Source: Tritrichomonas foetus (lineage: Eukaryota; Parabasalia; Tritrichomonadida; Tritrichomonadidae). From it: DNA of 38,628 nucleotides. This document shows positions 1 through 10,259 of this stretch, piece by piece. The stretch's first letter is position 1. Each line of letters opens with the position of its first letter. Made by a program: the position numbers and the translations under genes. Location: positions 8,713-47,340 of the forward strand of contig MLAK01000919.1 of NCBI GenBank assembly GCA_001839685.1, written 5' to 3'. The notes below the pieces were generated by a model. That model searched no databases, had not been told where the DNA came from, and was given only the letters and a program-made list of their open reading frames with translations.

Positions 1-197
1 TAGACGATTATAATGTATTCAAAACAATAAGTATTTCTAAAAAAATTGCTTTTTTTATTAAATCGAAGAATATCTCAAAAATAAAAAGACAAAATCTTTT
101 AATATTTTGGATATATTATTTTTTAATTATGCTAATTATATGGAGAAAATATAAATAAAATCATAAGCGTAGAAGCATAGGTTGTGTACTTTTTATA
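1..197. other. AT-rich sequence without a gene
   Basis: No open frame, RNA gene or repeat that I can support is seen to the left of the candidate element that starts near 198. Confidence 0.5.
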
Positions 198-227
198 GGA
201 ATCAATCAAAGGTACTCCGGTTTAAAA
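198..227 (+). repeat. Left terminal inverted repeat of candidate element
   Basis: Pairs in inverted orientation with 1362-1391; 24 of 30 positions match, with the perfect core AAAGGTACTCCGG at 208-220. Confidence 0.6.
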
Positions 228-440
228 AGCTACCAATTAAATTACATCATTTTGGAATATTGTAAAAATAAGAGTTAAAATATTGTAAATTTATTTTTAT
301 AAAAGATTTGGTCTTACCAAAAGTTGGATAGAGATAATTTTTTATTATTACACATATTTCACAATTTTTCAGAATATATTCAAACTTTCAATACATTATT
401 TTGAATAATATCTAGAAGTTATTGATTCACCACTTCTGTT

Positions 441-939
441 TTAAGTCCCTTTTCTTGGGATCTCGATGGGCGCATGACATTGATATAAATCGTTTATAAA
501 TGTATATAAGATACTGGTATTATGACAAGCTTCATCAATTGGAAGTTTCCCTAATATCCACAAATTTGAAATAAGCTTTCAAATATTCATTTGGATTCAT
601 AAAAATAATCTCATTATTTCATAAAAACACCAATCTCATGAACCTGTGTAACAATGATGATTATTTCACAAAAATAATCTCATAAAAATAATCTCTCTCT
701 AATATCGGCACAGAAAGCGGAACGTTGCATAAAACATTGTCATGTCGCAGAATAAGGATCTCTTTTTGAATCTCTGGGTCAAGATCATAAGATTGTGATT
801 TTGAATATATTATCATTTATTTCCGTTTTTCCAAAATGGAAATAATTTGATAGTGAATGCACGCAAAACACTCATATCTTCTTTCACAGTCTATTTTTTT
901 CCGGATAAGTACCGAAAATAAAAAATTAAAAATTTCAAA
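441..939 (-). pseudogene. Decayed coding sequence inside the candidate element
   Basis: The minus strand is open from 939 to 820, meets an in-frame TAA at 817-819, and is open again from an ATG at 816 to a TAA at 661 (51 codons). A second frame is open from 578 to a TAA at 441 (45 codons). The translations have a normal amino-acid mix with Cys, Trp, Pro and charged residues (for example DLDPEIQKEIL, LWILGKLPIDEAC), unlike the Asn/Ile/Lys/Phe-rich product of random AT-rich DNA. Three copies of CATAAAAATAATCTC or a close variant lie near the frame break (about 598, 668, 682). No protein family was recognised. The pieces look like one ancestral reading frame, but this is inference. Confidence 0.35.
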
Positions 940-975
940 TCACAATAAAAAAAAATTCAAAAGACAGATTTTTAA

Positions 976-1275
976 TTAATTTAAACGATAAGAAGCAGAC
1001 AAGTGGTATTTCATCATAACTGGATTGTAGGCAATTCGCTTGGTTACAACTCCCGCAAAAACGAAAATCAGATAATTTGCTGTATTGAGTCACGCAGGAA
1101 GTTTTGGAAGTCTGTTTCTGTCCCGATGATGTGAATGATTCTGCTGCCTCCTTTGCCCGATTTTGACGCTCTTTGGTTTATTTTTAAAAGAAATTTCGAA
1201 AATTATTGATTTTTGAAAATAACATTTTTCTTCGACTTTTCTGAGATTTCGCGGTTTAAAACCATCAGGTATCAT
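976..1275 (-). pseudogene. Decayed coding sequence with one in-frame stop
   Basis: An ATG at 1275 opens 61 codons ending in TGA at 1090-1092. The same frame then stays open for 37 more codons to TAA at 976-978. The sequence is richer in G+C than its surroundings and begins with the basic stretch MIPDGFKPRNLRKVEEK. It lies just inside the right TIR and reads in the same direction as the fragment at 441-939, so both may be remains of one gene of the element. No family was recognised. Confidence 0.3.
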
Positions 1276-1361
1276 GCGATTTTTACGCCCTGATATTAGC
1301 GCTCAGAAATGTTGGCTCACTGCGGTGAAAAAGCTAATTTACTGTTTTTCCAAATAACGTA

Positions 1362-1391
1362 TTTTCAGCCGGAGTACCTTTAATCAATCCC
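1362..1391 (-). repeat. Right terminal inverted repeat of candidate element
   Basis: Reverse-complement partner of 198-227. The shared core reads CCGGAGTACCTTT on the plus strand at 1369-1381. Confidence 0.6.
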
Positions 1392-1484
1392 AGATTTTTA
1401 AAAGGAGAAAATAAAGTTTAATTGCGAATAATTCTTTTTTCCAAGAGAAAAAGTATTACCTGAATTAGAAATCAATAACTTTGA

Positions 1485-1670
1485 ATGGTCTTATTAATTG
1501 GTCAATTTTCAACAAAATTTACTGATCCTACGTCAATTTCTGAAATGATAGAACAACAATGTCCTGGACATATCGATGAATTAGCTTCAATATGTAGCTT
1601 ATGTGATATCTATCGAGAGGCAATAAGATTCATTTGAGCTGAGATTGAGTATAAGGCTAGTGAGAATTAA
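1485..1670 (+). pseudogene. Coding-like remnant of unknown family
   Basis: An ATG at 1485 opens a 50-codon frame ending in TGA at 1635-1637; the frame then runs on for ten codons to a TAA. The product contains residues typical of real protein (for example IEQQCPGHIDELASICSLC) and is helical in character. It lies 94 bp outside the right TIR on the opposite strand. It may be the remains of a host gene or of another element; no function can be assigned. Confidence 0.25.
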
Positions 1671-2812
1671 TATTAATTCTATCAAAATTTCACATAACAT
1701 GTCTGCTTGGTTCCTTCATTAAATATGCGAGAAGACCCTTCGCCCATGAATCTATTTTGAAATTTTAATATGTCATTATATATTATGTATCTAATACATT
1801 CAAGAAGTTAATTGAAAATTTGTTTTGGGATTAATCCCCGAGTATCGATACTCAGATTCTCTCACAAATTTCAATTCTTTGATATTTACCATTTTAAGCT
1901 ACACTAAGTTAGTAATAAATACAAATGCAGCAAAAGTGAATCAACCACTTTGATGAAGGAATCACGATTTCGACTAAAATGTCCCTATTTACTCAAAACA
2001 CGATTCCTTGATTTATTATTTACTTAATTTTATTATTACTGCCTATATTATTTTCGGACATAGTTTTAATGAATATGATATTGAGTTCACACTAGTCATA
2101 AAAACATAAGATACACATAAATATGGTAACATAGATTGCCATCTAAACGGCGTATCAATTCATATAGACTAAAAATCTATATAGCTAGTAATCCAAAATA
2201 AGATATTATGAAAATTACTAATTGCAATTTCACATATAATTGACAAATATCTTCTGACTAATGACAGTTATGTTTCAAAAATAGTTGTAGTTTCACATCA
2301 TTTATAAATTTTTGAGTTGAAAATGTCAGTATTGTTCTTATTCCCAAGCGGTCATGTAATTATCATATAAATTGGAGACTACAGTCTTTGGTTGACATGG
2401 GAAGTGATATTAGGTACATTTTTCAACGTATATATCTTCACTGAAGTGTATTTATGTGATTAGTTAAAAATAAAGTCTGAATAATATATATGGTTAAGAA
2501 TCTCAGTGTTAACTTAATAGAGACCATGTGGAAAATATTAGAGAATTGAAAATCTGGAATTACCATATTCAAAATCTATAAAACGTAATAGAAAAAGTGG
2601 AAAAATTGAATTCATGTGGAATTCCCATGGGGAATTGAGTACAGCCCATTTTGATAGCATAAAGTTTTCAATTACTTCCCATAAGAGGAATTTCTGTTCA
2701 TATTCATTCTGCTTTTTGAATAATATATCGTAGATTTTAAAATCTAACCATCTCTCGTGATTTGCCTCAAATTTTTCCTCGTTCTTTCGTTTTTTTCCTT
2801 TCTCTTCGGGAA
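1671..2812. other. AT-rich spacer upstream of the Furry-like gene
   Basis: No supported gene. An 8-bp inverted repeat, AAGGAATC at 1956-1963 and GATTCCTT at 2002-2009, is the only local structure noticed. The minus-strand open frame at 2538-2819 overlaps the start of the Furry-like gene and shows no protein-like pattern. Confidence 0.4.
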
Positions 2813-5800
2813 ATGACAAACTTGAATGCTTATTTCAAGAACGAAATTTCATCGCTTAAACGATTTGTCGAATCAAATAAAGAAAAAGCAAATCTTCCAA
2901 TATATCGATTATATAAACATTTGTCGTATCATCGAAGGGCGTCGATCCATAGCTTTGAAAGTGATACAATTAATCGTGGAGAGAATTTCAAGTACTCTCC
3001 GCCGATTCTATCTCGAGTGGATCTCGATGAACTTTATTTTTATCTTTTAACCATTCCCGATATTCTCGAAAGTAGCTACAACATAGCAGACGAAAGAACT
3101 AAGATCGGCTACAAATTAGTTGCCCAAATTGCTGCACATGATTTTCCATATTTTGTCAATAAATTGGCACCTCCACTTTTTGAAACGGAAAATGAAAAAC
3201 TGCATAATTTGACTGCTGCCTTATCTAGAATTATTTTGGATCCAACAACCGGTTTTTTGGCAAACGCACCACACAATCCAAAAAATGACGTTTGGCATGA
3301 TAAAGACCATAATTTTGATTTTTTCAATGTAGAAAGCTCCGATTTGAAAACACCATTTGGAAAAGCTTTGTGGGATTATCGTGAAAAATTAAACCACCTT
3401 TTATTTTCGTATTTTACTGATAAAACAAATACTCGATCGACAGAATTTGATTACATAACAACATTTACACCTTCTTTTTTGAATTTTATTCAATCTACGA
3501 TTGTTCCACCGAATTTTCCTTATCAGAAACTTTCTTGCGGATTCTCTCAAAGAGCTCAAATTTTATTGGCTTTTTCTCGTATTCAAGACCTTGAATACTT
3601 TTCTAAGAATAAATCATATCGCGTTGAGAAATCATATGCAGCATGTCAAAAATGGATAGATATTTTAAATGATGATGAAACTGAAAGTATGACTTTGACT
3701 CAAGTTTCTTCCTTAGAATTTCATAAACCAGTTAATATTCAAAATAGTGTCAAATATCGTTTATTAAAATTAATTGTGTTTCTAAATCCAACTGGTTTAA
3801 GTTCACAAAAAAATATTGATCAATATATAGTGTCTGGTATTTTAGGATCGGATAAAGTAATGACAGGGTTTATGATTTTTATTTTTCAAGCAATTGTATT
3901 TATTTATCCCAAGTTATCTTTTTTAATCATGGATGCGATTTTTTCCAAAATTGATACTTATATTGTTCAAAATGCTGCACAGCATTACACAATTATTCAT
4001 TCATTAACAAGATATGTTGATATTTTAAGCTGTTTACCTGAACGCTATTTAGATACAGAACAAATAACGAAAGCTAATGCATTTGCAATTTGTGGTTTGG
4101 CTTCTGCTAATCCTTATGTAAGAATCGCATCAAATAAACTCATGAGTGTTTTAAGTTCTTATGAAACAGATGATAAAAATATTTGTGCTTATTCCTTTTT
4201 GAATAGAAATAAAGAACATTTTGAAAAAATATTAATTGAATTTTACGCAAAAGATCCACGTGTTCAATTCAAAGATATGTCTCATCACGCATTATTACCT
4301 ATGGCTTTTGACGATGCAATGAAATCAATAAGTTCAACTTTATGGTGTCGCTTTATAAGACTAATTTCTCGTCGAGGTAATGAAGAATGGCCTGATTCAT
4401 TAAAAACTTACGTTGTTAAATATGGCTATCAGTTAATTACTTTTCATGTTGAAAAAAATCTTCATTCCCTTGATATTGGCTGTATTGGTACCATGTTTAC
4501 ACTTGTTGGTGGACTTGAAAACAAATGTTGTAATGAATTAAATGAAAAGCTAATTCAATCATTGGTAATTTTAGTATTTAACTACTATGATGCTTATTAT
4601 ACAAATATTATCGTTATGTTAAATGTCGTTCGGCCTCGTTTTTATAAATTAATTATTCGATCAATGATTAAGATAATTGATGAAACTAATTCAAGACATA
4701 ATGCCTTGTCACTTGTTATTCGTGTAATTGCACAAAATAAAGAATTTGAAAAATATATGAGGGATCCAGAACTTGCTAATCTTTTCATTGATGCACTTGA
4801 TAAATTATTCTATTCATTAAATATTGATTATCACGTTGAGTTTGATCATAGTTTCATTACAAAGTATTCTGTTGATTTACTTCATGCAGCAACATCACTT
4901 CATACAATGTTATTTAATAAATATAAAAAGAAAGATATCACACCGTTTCCTTGTTGGCCATGTCTTTTAACAAATGAAAGTAGACCTGAATGTGACAGAA
5001 TTCAAGGACGAATAAAACATGCAATATATTTAGCGAAAGTTGATGTTTTTGAAGAAAATAAGATCTTTCATTATTGGGCAATGAAATGTCTTTCTTCTTT
5101 ATGTATGATTATCACAATTAAGGATACAAAAATGTTATTTAATGATACGTTTAATGAAATTTTGGTAGAATTTGCCTCAGAAGAGCATAATATTATTGCT
5201 TATATTTTATCAAATCATTTCTTGTTATTATTTAGTAGATATATTGAATTGGCTTTAATGCCCGATGGAATGCCTTTCTTCAACGCAATTTGTCGCTTCT
5301 TTAGGACCAAACACCCCAAGAAGTTCGCATCATCTGTCATAAAAGAAGTGCTATATCATCAATGGACTGCATCTGTAAATATCTCACAAGATTCACAATT
5401 CACTGAAATGCTTCAAGTAATTTATGAAAATAGTGGATCGCTGATCTTTATGTGCTTTTTTTATTTAAATACAACATCGACGGCGGATCTGCATTTATCC
5501 TACTTGCAACAATTACTCCATTATTAATCATTGTTCACAATAAAGGACGACCAGAAAAAATTGCACCTGTTTTAAGAGTATTTACTTCGGTTTCTGATCA
5601 ATTCATTCAAAGCGTCGCTGGTATTGACCAATATACTGTGCGTAAGTTATCTGCAGAATTATGTCCACCTTTACTTTTTTGTATTGAACAAGTTTTTAGT
5701 ACATGCTTTACATTTTTACCTAATTATCCAATTGAAATTTTCAATGATTTTGTTCCAATTTTATTGCCATGGTTTGAAGCGGTGAAACTTGATTTAGATA

Positions 5801-8406
5801 ACCGTGTAATCTCACATCATTCTGACTTATTATTTATTCAATTTAGTTGTATTTCATTCATTGAGCGCTTGATTTCTGCATTTTCGCCATTTTCTGGTGA
5901 GTCTATAAACTCTTCTTTATTTGCACTTTGGAGAGCTTTATTATTGGATAAGCAAAACTTTGAAATCATTATAATTGTTCTGATTTTGGAATCAATGTCT
6001 ATTAAAAACCATAATCAAATGTTCTTTATAGTTCGATACATGTATAAAATTCGACCGAAAGAAACTCTCAACCAAATTTGTAAAATTCTGTGTTTCTCTT
6101 TTTATTTCCATGAAATGCCAGTAATTGAAAGTTTATCCAATATTCTTGGTGCGCATTTACTTGATAATGAAGGAAGTGAAAGCACAAATACGGATTTATC
6201 TGGAAATTCAAATCCATATATTTCTTTAACATCATTTGCTTTATTCGTTTTGTATCGATTGACACAAGATGCAATTAATCCAATAATTTCACATTTACCA
6301 AAAATCCTTGCATTTTGTTGTATCTTTCTTGATCAGCATTTTTATATTATTCGTAAATTAATGATTGCTTTATTAAATAAACTTGAAGGGTTTGCTGACT
6401 TGGGTGTCATGAAAGCATCAACAAATTTGCGAAGGGTAATTGCAGTAATGCCATCTGATTATGAAACTTTAGCCGGAAAACCATATAAAGAAATCATTGA
6501 AAAAGAAACATCAATTAATAAATCTATTTCATTGACAAAAAGAATCAATATTGCTCATCAAATGAAAGAATTACTATTCAATTTGAATGAAAAATATTCG
6601 AAGCAATTTGGTACTGAACTACTTGCGTGGGGATTTAGCTGTAATGATTTGCATCGAGCTGCTTTTGCCATGAAATGCTTCATCGGTGTAGGTGAACCTG
6701 TTGATAGTTTTATTATGTCATTGTCAGCACGATCCCTTTGGCATGCAGTTGATGCTGCAGCATTTTTAGTTACTTCCAATGTTTATGATGGTGCTATTTT
6801 ATATTACATCCAAACAATGATTGATACATATATTGGTGTGTTTGATAAAATTAGTAATGAAACTGCTGTTTTTTGGATTGCTATATCATGTTTGCAATGC
6901 AATACTGCGGACTTTCAGCATTTATTTAATTCTTCATTAGAATTACTTGAATTATTTTTAACTAATACAAACTTTCTTGCTTATGTTGCCAAACGAAGTG
7001 ATTACAAAACTGGAATGTGGACTACTGCTGCTTATTTGAAGTATAAAAGTCCTGATTTTCATGGATGTTTAAGAAATATTCTTGGTTACACTGGACGCGG
7101 ATGTAATATTGATCGAATGATTAAAGTTATTAATTTACTAATTCAAAATTCACTTGTTTCTTTAATTAGTGATACTGAACACTGTATTCTTGCATGTATT
7201 TTGTGTTTACTTCCATGGATTTGGAGTGTGATTACTACTGATATGACTCGATATATGTATGATACACCCCAAGTTCAATGTCTTCATGGAACAATGGAAG
7301 TATTAAATGAATTAGTTGATGATCAAAATTTATTAGAACTTATTATGAAACTGTTTCAAGATGATGTTGACATTTATAAAATTATGGAAGATATAATCGC
7401 AATTATAATTCCACAATTAAATAAGAATGAAACAAAATACATTTGTTATTTCTTCACCAATATGTTATTATTTGGTAACAAATATGTTGTTATTCCTTTG
7501 TATTCTATTTGTTCAAACATCATTAAATATTCTCATGATAAATCGATATCTAAAAAGGCTTTACGAAAGTTTACTGTCGTTGTAAAATGTGATAAAAAAC
7601 TATCACGTGAAACGTATCGAAATCATTATTTGAATCATGTTTATAAAAATTCTAAAATGGTTTCATTTGAAGACAGTGGCATTTCAAACTGTCGAACAAA
7701 TAGTTTAAATAAGCTAAGAGAGAGTGAAGTTACTAAACGTATATCAAATCCTCTTTCTTATAAAAAATCACATCGTCCACAATCGCTCAATGGATTAACT
7801 GATCAAGAATACAATAAATTCTTAATTTATTTAAAGGATGCACATCCGAAGAAAAAAAATAGAAAATTTCCTGAACTTTCAATTTTCTCACGCATTGTGG
7901 CAATTAATATTCCACAATATTATGTTTTTGAAGTGAGTGAAGATGATTATGAGTTTGATTTTGATAATGTTAAATCTTTTCCTCCACTTCTACCTTATAA
8001 TGCAACATTAATGAAAAATGAATATTTCTCTAATATCGCACAACAATTTAAATCAGTTGTGTTTAATGATCAAAGACGAAGTGTTGAAGTTATGGAAAAA
8101 TTAAGACCGCCTGTAATTAATGAAGATACAATATCAATTTTGAAATCAAGAGGGGAAGGAATTTTTACAAGAATTAAAACAACGTTTTTATCTGCAATCA
8201 AAATCTTGAAGGAAGAAGAAAAGAAAAAGAAATTGAATTCACAACCAAAACCAGAAACAGCTGATCAAGTGATTGTTGATGATGATTTGACAATATCTCT
8301 TGTGAATCCTTATGATATGATTGTCATTCCAGCAGTCAACTTCAAACCAAACAAAAAAGTGATAGAAAAAATAATTCGAGTCGCCAAACGCAATTATCAA
8401 AAATGA
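2813..8406 (+). CDS. Furry/Mor2/Tao3-like cell morphogenesis protein, interrupted by one frame change
   Basis: A giant all-helical, HEAT/ARM-like scaffold of about 1,860 residues; Furry-family proteins (Furry, Tao3p, Mor2, PAG1) activate NDR/LATS-type kinases in cell polarity. The start is the ATG at 2813; the open frame upstream of it lacks an ATG. The first part runs to a stop at 5527. The second is open across 5452-8406, two bases out of register. The join is best placed at the T7 run 5456-5462, where one missing T would restore a single frame. The family call rests mainly on the second half, where a segment beginning ELLAWGFSCNDLHRAAF and continuing to LELLELFLTN matches the conserved C-terminal pattern (WAL-C-D---A-RSF, then FW----CL). 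The C-terminus is basic and Lys-rich. It could be another HEAT scaffold. The break may be a sequencing indel, a true mutation or programmed slippage. Confidence 0.68.
5447..5466 (+). other. Frame-change site at T7 run
   Basis: Two long, otherwise coding frames overlap only at 5452-5527 and differ by one missing base. TGCTTTTTTTATTT offers the only homopolymer in the overlap. No trichomonad-type intron boundaries (GTATGT with ACTAACACACAG) are seen here. A single-base deletion or base-calling error is the simplest reading. Confidence 0.6.
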
Positions 8407-8540
8407 ATTTGATAGATTTTTCATTGTTTATTGATGATTTAATATTGTTGTTTTTTTAATTAAAATACACTTGCGCAAAATAATTATTTCAACTTTTTTT
8501 ATTCCAACTTAAAGCCATCTTAATCATTGTTTGGAATGTT

Positions 8541-8720
8541 TCTAAACAATGTTGATAGTTTCTAGATAATGTTGATTGTTTCTAGATAATGTTGATTGTT
8601 TCTAGATAATGTTGATTGTTTCTAAATAATGTTGATTGTTTCTAGATAATGTTGATTGTTTCTAAATAATGTTGATTGTTTCTAGATAATGTTGATTGTT
8701 TCTAGATAATGTTGATTGTT
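8541..8720 (+). repeat. 20-bp minisatellite, nine copies
   Basis: Nine head-to-tail units of consensus TCTAGATAATGTTGATTGTT fill 8541-8720 and are followed by the start of a tenth. The first unit is the most diverged (TCTAAACAAT, GTTGATAGTT). Units five and seven carry AAA instead of AGA. It lies between the converging ends of the Furry-like and Myb genes. Near-identity of the units implies recent expansion or homogenisation. Confidence 0.95.
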
Positions 8721-8816
8721 TCAAAAAGGAAAAATACATGAAAAAGGATGAACAAACAAAGATGATAAAATAGAAAGAAAAAAACGCATTTTATTAACAA
8801 TATCTAAAAATCATAG

Positions 8817-9542
8817 TTAAAATGAGATTTGATCTAAATTAAAGTCGAATTGGATATCATCCAGAAACATGAATTGATCATCTTCGACTTCGAAAACAGC
8901 TCCTGAAAATTGTTGCTCATCACATACAAATGGTTCGTCCACTTTTTCAGAGACTTGTGAATTTTGAAAATCAAATTCTTGATATATCTGGATTTCGCTT
9001 TTTATTTTTTCTTTTTCCTCTTCATTAATTTGACTCATATTATTTACTAAATTGTTATTTACAACAATGCTACAATTTTCGATGGGTAGAATTCTCACAT
9101 TTTGTGAATTTTCTGTTGAAATCGTTGGAGTCATTTCCAACTTTCGCAATCTTTTCTGTTCTTTCCTCTTCAGAATATGAAACCTATTTTTCACCATTTG
9201 GTCTGTTCGATTTTCGAAAAATTTGCTAATTTTAACCCATTTAAAACCAAGCTCTGAAACTTTTTCAAGCAATAATTGGTCTTCGCTTTCAATCCATTTT
9301 GAGGTATTCAAACTTGGTGTGAGATAATTCATCCATCTCTCTTTACATTGTCTCGGTTTTCGTCCAGGCATCATGAGAGCAATTTGATTCCAATTATTTT
9401 CGCCGTACTTCGCGACTAATCTCCTCAAAGTTGCATCGTCATCAATCGTGAATTTTTCGTGTGGTTTGAAGTTTCTGCCAGTCAGATTGTTGTTGTTAGG
9501 CGTATTACATGTACTTTCGTTCATTAATAAATTTGATTGCAT
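8817..9542 (-). CDS. R2R3-type Myb DNA-binding protein
   Basis: A 241-residue transcription factor with two Myb repeats and an acidic tail. Numbering from the ATG at 9542, repeat one spans about 30-76 with the spaced aromatics F31, W51 and W70, ending CKERWMNYLTP. Repeat two spans about 82-127 with W83, W102 and F121, ending VKNRFHILKRK. F for the first W is common in Myb repeats. Residues 145-241 are rich in Glu, Asp, Gln and Phe, which suits an activation region. A second ATG seven codons in (9524) could also serve. Trichomonad Myb proteins of this size regulate genes such as ap65-1 through TAAC-core sites. The upstream DNA carries five phased CAAATCA boxes, usually preceded by AA, so self-regulation is plausible but is inference. 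Confidence 0.88.
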   Translation of the reverse strand: MQSNLLMNESTCNTPNNNNLTGRNFKPHEKFTIDDDATLRRLVAKYGENNWNQIALMMPGRKPRQCKERWMNYLTPSLNTSKWIESEDQLLLEKVSELGFKWVKISKFFENRTDQMVKNRFHILKRKEQKRLRKLEMTPTISTENSQNVRILPIENCSIVVNNNLVNNMSQINEEEKEKIKSEIQIYQEFDFQNSQVSEKVDEPFVCDEQQFSGAVFEVEDDQFMFLDDIQFDFNLDQISF

Positions 9543-9630
9543 ATTCTTAATTTGTAAATTGATCAATGTGATTGATGTTATCAAGTGAAGTCATCAGAAT
9601 TTCAAATTGAATCTCATAAATGGCATTTAG

Positions 9631-9827
9631 CAAATCACATGCCATCAACTTTTTGTATATAAATGACTTCTAACAAATCAACACATCAGATTTTTCAGAA
9701 GGTGATGACAAGTGACAAATCATTTTGTGGCATTTATTATACGATATTACATCAATTTTGTCTTTTAACAAATCATTCTTAAGGTGATATGTCACTTTTC
9801 ATAAGGAAAATGACGGATAACAAATCA
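9631..9827. promoter_or_regulatory. Five phased CAAATCA boxes upstream of the Myb gene
   Basis: CAAATCA occurs at 9631, 9674, 9716, 9769 and 9821, all in the same orientation. Start-to-start spacings are 43, 42, 53 and 52 bp, close to four, four, five and five turns of B-DNA. Three of the five are preceded by TAA (TAACAAATCA). The array lies 89-285 bp upstream of the Myb ATG and 430-630 bp upstream of the UBAC2-like ATG, so it could serve either divergent gene. The first box sits inside the small inverted repeat TGGCAT/ATGCCA (9621-9626, 9639-9644). A regulatory role is inferred from number, orientation and phasing. Confidence 0.45.
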
Positions 9828-10259
9828 CTTATCCAAAATTGAATCTGACACCAAATGATGTCACTTGACTTAAATTGAAATATATCTTGCTACATAAATG
9901 CTAAGTATGATTTATTCATCAATTAATCTATTTTCTGATGGTTTCACTTATTTATTCATGATCCAAATGTAATAGTTCAATTTTAATCATACAAGGTGAT
10001 AATTTCGTTTTAGGATTAGGAAGAAAGCTAGAAACTACTAAGTTCATTGCATCTGTAGTTAACAAAAATGTGTGAATCATAATCGAGTCAAAACTTGTAT
10101 TAATCTCGATTTCGGTTAATCTACTCAACGATCTTTCTCCATGAATACAAGACCAAATAAATTCTTAAAAAGAGAGAATATTTCGAAAAGTTATACCGAG
10201 TTTTTGAGATGATATTTGGCCCATTCGATTAAAAATTCAAGCAAACCTTGTCAATTTCA

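Larger units (their letters stand above)
198..1391. mobile_element. Candidate decayed TIR transposable element (~1.19 kb)
   Basis: The stretch is bounded by inverted 30-base repeats at 198-227 and 1362-1391. They agree at 24 of 30 positions and share the perfect core AAAGGTACTCCGG; five of the six differences are transitions, as expected of an ageing repeat pair. Between them the minus strand holds several runs of coding-like sequence (976-1275 and 441-939) broken by stops and frame changes. No intact transposase and no clear target-site duplication were seen, and the family is not recognised. It could be a dead DNA transposon or a non-autonomous derivative. That it is mobile is inferred only from the TIRs and the enclosed decayed coding sequence. 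Confidence 0.45.

Noticed and set aside
1956..2009. AAGGAATC/GATTCCTT inverted repeat as element ends
   Set aside because: Only 8 bp with a 38-base interval; expected by chance in a window of this size.
5430..5480. Intron explaining the Furry-like frame change
   Set aside because: No GTATGT-type donor or ACTAACACACAG-type branch/acceptor is seen near the overlap, and both frames are open through it.
8541..8720. CRISPR-like array
   Set aside because: Units are directly adjacent with no unique spacers, and the genome is eukaryotic; it is a minisatellite.
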